Origin: Populus alba
Taxonomy: Eukaryota; Streptophyta; Magnoliopsida; Malpighiales; Salicaceae
DNA: 64,000 nt
Direction: 5' to 3'
Assembly: GCF_005239225.2 (NCBI RefSeq)
Contig: NC_133296.1
Location: forward strand, 5,952,001 to 6,016,000
Positions 56,927-64,000 of this stretch are shown piece by piece; positions within the stretch are counted from its first letter, which is position 1; each line of letters starts with the position of its first letter. The position numbers and the translations under genes are program-made. A model generated the notes under the pieces. It worked only from the letters and a program-made list of their open reading frames with translations. It searched no databases and was not told where the DNA came from.

Positions 56927-58023
56927 GATAAAGGAAAAAAAAGTGGGGGATGGAAAAAGAAAAAAAAAACCCTAGCCACCATAAAAGAAAGAAAATATAG
57001 AGATTTTTTATAAAATAAAAAAGGTGAGAAAGAAAACAAGAAGAGAGAAAACAAAATGTGCAAGGATTAATTTTAGAAGTTTTGAGTGAAAGAGAAAGAA
57101 GAAATAAAAGAATAAAAAAAAAATCATAAGTGGAAAACATGATAGTGTCTCCCTCTCTCTCCATTCATTTTTTTAAGGAAAAAAAAAAAACTCATCTCTC
57201 CTACCAAATCCTAAGCCTTTATCATCCCTTTCACCTTGTCAGACTCTGACAAAAAAACAAAGGCTCTTTAGTAACGATGCTAGCCTGTCATTTTCTCTTC
57301 TCTCTCGTTATGTCACAACCACAAACCTGTAATAGAAATCCACTAAAACTAACTATGAAAGCCCCTCATTATCATTAACCAACCAGTGCATTTGCAACAA
57401 CACAGACTAGTAGAGAATAAAAAAGGAGGAGGAGAGAGAAGTCACACTAGTAGAGAGAAAACAACATAGCAAAACTTATTTTCTTGTTAATTTCTCATAT
57501 TGAGTGATAGTGGACAACACTACCATCGTAGGAAGGAAGAAAAAGATGTCATTCATGTGGTAAGCCAATCCACACGCCTCTTAACCTTATTGATGCATGC
57601 AAGGATACGCTGCTAGTTGTTGCTATCTACTTGCACATATACTTAATGCTCCACCATTGCCAACTATAGTTCCATTAGTTTTTGATATTGCCTCACCAGT
57701 TCTAGCTACCTTTAATCAATCCCAATCACTCCATAAAGTTAATTTTAAATGTTAAATGTGAATTATTATGATTATTTGAAGTGTTGGGCCCACAACGATG
57801 TGTAGCAACCTTAGGGGTATGATTTTAAAAAGAGATTTATTTTCATGGTGGAATAAGGATGAAAATCAATACCCTACGATGGGGTAGAGAGGATTGAGAC
57901 TTTTTTTTGTTTATCTGAGACATAATGCTTTGTTTTGGAGTACTTTTTTATATGATAATTTCGAAAATTTTTGTTACGTGAATAGTTATTTTTTAGATTT
58001 TATCATGTTGGTTGGTTAAAAAT

Positions 58024-58615
58024 CCTACCTATGGCAAATTTATGATTATTGGACATTGTCATAGTGTTTGATTAGTAAGAAAATAAATTGCTTAATAAAT
58101 CACATCATTATATTCAAAACAATTCAAAAAACATGTATATGTTATATGTTGATTTGTTAACAACCTACATATGGAAAATGCACCATTATTGGGCATTGAT
58201 ATATGGTGACATTAATTCACAATAAAATCACTTAATATGTTATAATATTTCAAAACTCTTTACCTTTGGCAAATGTACCGTTATCGGACAATGTCATAAG
58301 GTAAAATTAGTCAATAATAAAAATATTTATTGCGTTATAATATTTTCAAATCTTCTACCTATGACAGATGTATCATCATCGAGTAATGTTATAAGATGAG
58401 TAGTCAATAATACCATTACTTTTTGTAACTAAAATATTTTCCAAAATTCTTTTCCTTATAATTTTGTGATGTTCTTCGATCCTACCTGTGGCAAATGTAT
58501 CATCACCCAACAATGTTATAAGGTGTGATTAGAACGCATTTTCAATATATCAGTTTATCCTATCTATGATAGATGTACCAGTACCTGGTAGTATCATAAG
58601 GTGTGATTAGAAAAT
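58024..58615 (+). repeat. Six-copy interspersed tandem repeat in the Tat-type LTR
   Basis: A ~50-bp motif begins CCTACCTATGGCAAATGTA and ends near ATGTCATAAGGTGTGATTAG. It occurs at about 58024, 58164, 58259, 58354, 58481 and 58559, with steps of 140, 95, 95, 127 and 78 bp. Copies are diverged and separated by unrelated AT-rich sequence. Confidence 0.8.
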
Positions 58616-59314
58616 ATTTCTAAGATATTGTTTCTTATATTTCTTTCTTGTGATTTTTTTTAAAGAAAAAAAAATATAATATTAAAGTTGTTTTCATCTA
58701 CTTGTGAATTTGGAATTTGGTTTCAATTGATGACAACATTGTGTTTTTTTTTTTAATTTATAAATTTAAATGTTTGTAAGAACATCAATGTTAAGCTTTA
58801 ATTAATTGAAAAAATTCATTTTACCATATAAGTTTTTTTTTATGCTCATGTTATTATATATGGATTTATTTTTTTTAGGACAACTTTCTTTGAGGTTGCG
58901 AGCGAATTTGAGCTAGATCGGTGTGATCCTCTATTGAGTGTGAATGGTGGCCTTTGGGGCCATTTCAATCAATATAATCTTAAATAGACTTACACTTATT
59001 ATTTGTTCACCATCTTCTCGGGTCTAATACTCGTATTTCTAAAGCAATGATTGAACCTTATTACCACGTCTAGGTCCTAATTGACTACCTTATATTATAA
59101 ACGTATTTTATCTTTAATAATAACACACATTCCAATTAAAGCAGACTTTAGCATGTAATCATAATAAACACCTTTATCATTAAAAACAAACAATAATACA
59201 ATTTACCTTAGGTAGAATGTATATGGTGATGACTATCTTTCCTATTACATAATCAGTTTCTTACATAAAACATCTAAAAAACCAGTTAGAGTTCCTAGTT
59301 ATCATAAAACTAGA

Positions 59315-59330
59315 CAGTGGCTCTTTTTTT
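59315..59330 (+). other. Primer-site-like motif after the Tat-type LTR
   Basis: CAGTGGCTCT follows ATAAAACTAGA, parallel to ACTAGGTGGTGACTCT at 40721-40736. Tat-lineage elements commonly have TGGCGACTC at this position, so both are read as mutated forms. Confidence 0.4.
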
Positions 59331-60134
59331 TATTTTTGCACACTATTTCCATGTCACCAAATCATTTGATTATGTTTGGACACATATTTAACATTCAATT
59401 ATTTTTAGCATAATTTTTCTTTTTTGAGGTTTTGTTGAGAATAACAATGCTCTTATAGCTCAAATAAAGTTAAGGTGAAGGTATACTTAAATACCATTGA
59501 TTTTAGGGCTTTAAATGAGGATTTTTTTAGTTTTTTTTTTTTTAAAAAAAAAAAACTGAACTGCCTCTTAACACCATGACATAGTTTGGAGTTTGACCAC
59601 TTTTTAGATAGGTTTTTAATTAAATTTATCTAATCATGAATGAAAATAAAATGCCAAATGTAACTTTAAAAAAAAATAAAAAAAAAAACAAAAAAAAAAC
59701 ATATATCAATCGCTAAACAAGAATAATGACATAGAGAAATATACTTTACTAAAAATATGGTGTAGTCCCTAAAATATGACAAAAAAAAAAATCAATTTAT
59801 GGAAATAAAACTCTAATAAAGCTTAATAGTGTATATGAATTTTTGTATGTGCTTTAATCTCCTAAGACTTTCTTGATATTCTCTGATGCATCTTTGAATT
59901 TTCTATCATGTGCAATTTCTTTCTTTGATCCATAAATATATTTGCCCACAGGTTGATCACCAATAAGGACCTCGAATTGTTACAACCTAATTTTTGACCT
60001 TTTGTTTTTGTATATTTTAGAGAGAGAAAAACCCAAAAAATATATCTTTTTAGTAAATTTAGTCATTTCATTATTTTTATTTAATTTTTGTGTATTAAAA
60101 ATAAACAGTAAAAATCATAAAAAAAAAAATACAA

Positions 60135-60175
<41 letters not shown>

Positions 60176-60940
60176 GGTGATTCCACAAGGGACTATTAAT
60201 GTTGAGCCTAATTGTTTATGTTGATTCTTTCTATATTTATTCCTTTTATTTTCATGTTATTTGCTAGTGAATTTTGTTTTTCTGTCAATATTTTTATTGC
60301 TATTTATTTTTAGCGTTGTTCATTTTATTCATGTTATTTAATTATTGCATTCACATGCAATTTTTTTTATGAGTGTTCAAACACTTCACGAAAAGCCAAC
60401 AAAACCTTTAAACCCAAGCTTGTCCCTATTTATGATTAGATAGGGAGATTCGATGAGGAATGTGGCTTATATATATTAATGCTTATTTGAACTCCCGCTT
60501 AGATTACAACTCATCCTATGTATCAGGTATCGTATAATGTTTTTCTTGATCATAGTATATAAGGTTAAGAGGTCGGGTTACCCAAGTTGTAATTTGGACA
60601 ATCTAATACCAAAACCTTATAAGCTAGATCTTTTCTTTTAAGATTGACCCTTCATAAGACAGGAATAATAATATGTCATGACATACATATTCATCTTTTT
60701 ATTGTGTTCTCATTTTATCTTAATTGCTCCTTATAAGAAGTGAGAGATGGGAAACACGTTGCCATTGAGGACATGAGGACTAGGTCATAGCAAGTCTAAA
60801 ATAATAAGGGAGACTACTTGCCAATAAGGTTTGATTTATAATTGTCAGAACAAGTGAAATTGGGCAAAATATTCTCTGACATTGGTCAGCTTTTTAACCA
60901 CAGGGAAAAGTTATCTTTACATGACCATATTGATTTTTAA
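59331..60940 (+). other. Leader between LTR and gag of the Tat-type element
   Basis: About 1.6 kb without a credible coding sequence. It includes mixed A-rich runs (59530-59560, 59665-59700), an (AT)n tract at 60137-60173 and moderately GC-richer text from 60400. Long untranslated leaders are usual in the Tat/Ogre lineage. Confidence 0.45.
60137..60173. repeat. (AT)n microsatellite
   Basis: About 18 AT dinucleotides. Confidence 0.95.
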
Positions 60941-62750
60941 TAATAATATAGGGACATAGCTCAACTAGCCAAAACCATAACACAACATTCTAGCGTTTAG
61001 GCCATGATAAAGTTTTGGGATCCAGAATATAGGTGCTTTACTTTTGATACAATTGATATGACTCCCACTCTTGAGGAGTATGGCTTTTTTTTTAGCTGTC
61101 CAAAGTCAAATAAAGTGTACTTCTACACACCAATAAAGTAAGCCCCATCTAACTATGTATGGATCACTAAGATGAGCAAGAAATAGGCAAAAGCACAAGC
61201 AATTAACAAGGAAATAGCCAAGGGCGGTATTGGAGTCTTTTAGAAGTTACATTAAAGAAGAAGCTTTATGATAAAAAAAAATAAGGACCAATTGAAAATA
61301 TTGGCATTAGGCATTTATGGTTTGGTCTTATTCCTATCAGCTAAAGAAGTGATTGACTTCGAGGCTATGAACATGTTTAAAAGTATTGTTGCTCTCAAAA
61401 TTGATCCAGTTTGAACAATTTTAATTGAGACTTAGTCTTCGTTGAACCATTATCGAAAAGCTAGGAAAAAGGCACTTGAGATGTTTACAATTGCTCTTTG
61501 TATGGACCATCAATCATTTTATGAAAGCAAAGATTTATAGTATCTTTTTTACTCTATGACACCTATACTCGAAGCTAGAAAAATTTGCAAAACAACTATT
61601 AAGGGAGTTGGGAAAGAATACCTAGAAATCCATGTTTCACAGTTTGAGCAAGTCTACTTATTAGAGGACTCGATGTGTTTATTTCTAGATATATTTAGCT
61701 TGCCGTAAAGATTATCAATGGATTACATTGATGGGAGCATGGTGTTGCATTAGTTACTACCCTAATATGGTTTTATAACAGTTGGGATTCAAACAATTTA
61801 TACATCAAACTACTAGGTTTGCTGAGTTCTATGAAGACTTGAAGACTTTTGAAAAATTGATTGAAACAGTTAAGCAAGCTTGAGGCACCTTGGTATCGTA
61901 GCATTTGTTAATAGAGTTAATGGGAAAACAACTCTAGGTTATCTAATATGGCAAAAAAACCAAAGAGAAAGGCTATTAGATCCCACCACACGAGGTTTCT
62001 TGAGGACCAATGGTCCAAATTATGGAAGATACACAAGAATAAATTAAAGCTCAACATGAGACCTATAATAAGGATTTGAACCTAGAGTTAAAATAGTTTG
62101 GGGCAAAGAAGAGAAATTTGGAGTCCAACTTAGTGGTTCATGAACAGACTTTAGTCACAATAGGAAGAGAGAAAGATTGTTTAGTGGCTCAATTACAACA
62201 ACAACAAGAAGTTTTTCAGGAGTTGCATTATAGATTTAGTTTATTGCTAAAGGCCAAAAAGGAACAAGATAACAAAATATTATAAATGACTCAAGTAACA
62301 TTTGAAGCTCAAGAAAAGATTGTAGAATTAGAGCAGGCGAAGAAAACAATTAAGAAGTTATTTTAGCAGTAAAAAGATAACTACCCGGCTTGATGATCAA
62401 TAAAGGGTTCTGATTAAACAGGCTAATGAGTTTGTTGCCCTAAAGGAAAAGATGACACCAATTGAAGGGGTTGATCTATACGACCAAGTGAGAGCCACGA
62501 AGATGTGTTTAGTCCCTAATATAATGGTGCCAAAAAAAATAGAGTTTTAGAATTTATAAAACACATTGGCATCCAACGCCCAATAACCCACCTAAAGGCA
62601 TATTGCAATAAGATGGTTGAAGTGGTGAGCTAGTAAAAGTAGATGATCCATTTTTTTTCAAAATAGCTTGAGTGACGCTAAACTAACTTAGCATATGAGA
62701 TTGGAATATGAAGAACTGGCAAAATTGTAGACCTATCTAGAAAAAAAAGG
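60941..62750 (+). pseudogene. Tat/Ogre-type gag, decayed
   Basis: Plus strand: FWDPEYRCFTFDTIDMTPTL and EEYGF (61013 onward), the start of the plant-mobile-domain-like N-terminal gag of Ogre/Tat elements. Then come LALGIYGLVLFLSAKEVIDF and NHYRKARKKALEM, and later LVPNIMVPKKIEF and SLSDAKLT-HMRLEYEELAKL, the retrotransposon gag core (pattern VPNxxxPKKFKxPEF..., SLSGAALTWYMRL). There are many stops and shifts, and the region 62150-62480 looks like a coiled-coil linker. Confidence 0.78.
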
Positions 62751-63320
62751 CTTCAATGAGAGAAAAAAGAAGTATAGAGTAAAAAATGTTGAAGGAGAAG
62801 GTTATAAAGGAAATGGATATTAAAACACATACAATTATCAAATACCTACCCCGCCTATAGCCAAAATAAATCTTTCCACACCTTTCCTCAGAAACCAACT
62901 CAATCATCAAAACAATTAGGAAATCAATAACTAAAAAGACAATCACCCACGAAGAAACTTCTAAAAAGACCAAGAACAACTGCCACCTATGCCCATAACA
63001 ATTAAAGAAATGTATTAAAAACTGTTAAGCATTGTTTAAATTGCCCCTATTCCATTAGCCCCATTGCAACCACCATTCCTAAACTGTTATAAGCCAGACC
63101 AAACTTGTGAATACCATATTGGTATCACATGATATAGCATTGAAAGTTATATTGCATTTAAAAGGAAAGTCCTTCAGCTTATTAAAGCGGGCTGGATTAC
63201 TTTTGAGAAAACTCCTAAGATGAACTTTAATCCTCTTCCAAACCATGCCTCAAGAAGTGGAACGTCAATTATTTAGAGGAAGAGATGAAAGGAGGAGTGG
63301 TCCTGAAATTTATTATGAAA
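62751..63320 (+). pseudogene. Tat/Ogre-type gag C-terminal region
   Basis: Plus strand: PTPPIAKINLSTPFL, then CEYHIGIT-YSIESYIAFKRK, then VLQLIKAGWITFEKTPKMNF and NPLPNHA. These match the family pattern CxYHxGxxGHSIExCxxFKxKVQxLIxAGWLTF...NPLPNH. The segment between the gag core and this block is shorter than usual. Confidence 0.8.
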
Positions 63321-63399
63321 TATTTACATGATATATTGGTATAAGAATAGTATTTTGGAGCACCATCCAAAACACAGCTTGAGAGGGATATAAAGGAGT

Positions 63400-64000
63400 T
63401 TTATAATTATCATCAATAGTTAGGTCATGATATTGATCATTGCAAGGAGTTCCACGAGGAGGTGGAAAGAATGGTGGTTTTGGGTGTGCCAATAATCAAA
63501 TGTGATAGGAGGTCAACCAAAAAATATCTTGACTAAGTTTTCTATTGTAAGCAACGAAAGCTACAATGTTTTACCTTATAGTCATGGCTATTTATTCCAT
63601 ATTGAAAGCTCTACCCCTATTGTCCATGCTGAAATAGATAATTTAACCCGAAGTTAAAGGTTCTTTACTCTTGAAGAGCTAGAAAGGCAAAGAAAAGCTA
63701 AAGGGAAAGATGTGATGGAATTGGTCAAAAATGATGAAGAAACCAATAAGTGAGGAAGAGGCAATAAAGTTCCTTGACCTTATAAAGTAGAATAAGTATA
63801 CATTGTAGAACAATTGAAGAAGATAATTGTTTGGATCTCTTTAATGTCATTAATCATAAACTCAGAGCTATATCATAATGCATTATAAAAGGTTCTTAAT
63901 GAAGCTTAAATCCCACAAGACATCATAAAAGACTCAATGAAACATTTAGTTGGTAGAATCCAATATACCAATTACTTGTTTTTCATCGAGGATGAGTTTG
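63400..64000 (+). pseudogene. Tat/Ogre-type protease region, cut by the window end
   Basis: Plus strand: GHDIDHCKEFHEEVERMVV, then KVLNEA, IPQDIIKDSMKHLVGRI and NYLFFIEDEF at the window edge. They match the segment before and into the Ogre protease (family pattern ALLKVLNxAYVPxDI...NxFxFSxDE). Stops and a shift near 63530-63740 break it. RT and integrase should lie beyond the window. Confidence 0.78.

Larger units (their letters stand above)
56395..59312 (+). mobile_element. Putative 5' LTR of a Tat/Ogre-type Ty3/gypsy element
   Basis: About 2.9 kb with no host gene, directly upstream of a leader and a Tat-type gag. It holds a TATA box (56919) followed by a leader-like ACCCTAGCC purine-rich zone, a six-copy internal repeat (58024-58615) and an end that matches the LTR fragment at 40600-40745. 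The start is uncertain; TGTGAGGGGTGA at 56395 is the best candidate. The open frame on the minus strand at 56778-57164 is low-complexity and not a gene. Confidence 0.5.

Noticed and set aside
56778..57164. 128-codon minus-strand open frame
   Set aside because: The translation is almost entirely F, L, S and I from a complementary A/G-rich LTR leader; no domain and no gene structure.
58024..58615. CRISPR-like array
   Set aside because: Plant nuclear DNA, diverged repeats, uneven spacers and location inside an LTR.

Overview
This is a plant nuclear window: AT-rich, with spliced genes carrying GT-AG introns, many retrotransposon remains, short AT-rich transposon copies and (AT)n/(GA)n microsatellites. 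The three ordinary genes have eudicot orthologues. The style of the short-repeat families and the close match of the MYB protein to woody-eudicot MYB60 suggest a Salicaceae-like tree (poplar or willow). That genus-level guess is inference.

Layout. 1-4488: 3' part of an Athila-type Ty3/gypsy element on the + strand, with a deletion-fused Pro/integrase-tail ORF, a long noncoding 3' region, a polypurine tract and one ~1.6 kb LTR. 4490-11800: gene-free AT-rich DNA with small tandem repeats, MITE-like copies and a TRIM. 11834-16107: a complete nine-exon NADH-cytochrome b5 reductase gene (CBR1, +). 16108-21900: gene-free, with a SINE-like copy, a perfect 110-bp tandem duplication, a second TRIM and several MITE-like copies. 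21959-24267: a two-exon GT47/exostosin glycosyltransferase gene (+). 24270-28020: gene-free and repeat-derived. 28020-34906: a nested stack in which a LINE (minus strand) carries a SINE and a 4.7-kb Ty1/copia element, and abuts an unrelated copia RNase H relic. 37223-44979: a decayed chromovirus-like Ty3/gypsy element (-) invaded by other repeats. 45209-45505: an unidentified segment flanked by a 16-bp direct repeat. 45522-50450: gene-free, with a TRIM, MITE-like copies, a SINE tail and a copia reverse-transcriptase relic. 52086-53417: a complete three-exon R2R3-MYB gene (-), a MYB60 orthologue. 53418-56394: MYB60 upstream DNA and AT-rich spacer. 56395-64000: 5' part of a Tat/Ogre-type Ty3/gypsy element (+), with a long LTR bearing a six-copy internal repeat, then a leader and decayed gag-protease running off the window.

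The three host genes are functionally unrelated: ER/mitochondrial-membrane electron transfer to cytochrome b5, Golgi cell-wall polysaccharide synthesis, and guard-cell transcription control. All three read as intact. Every transposon coding region is broken except the fused Athila ORF, which is open but lacks most of pol. Splice sites were assigned by eye from GT-AG boundaries, reading frame and family knowledge. Boundaries of decayed repeats are approximate.
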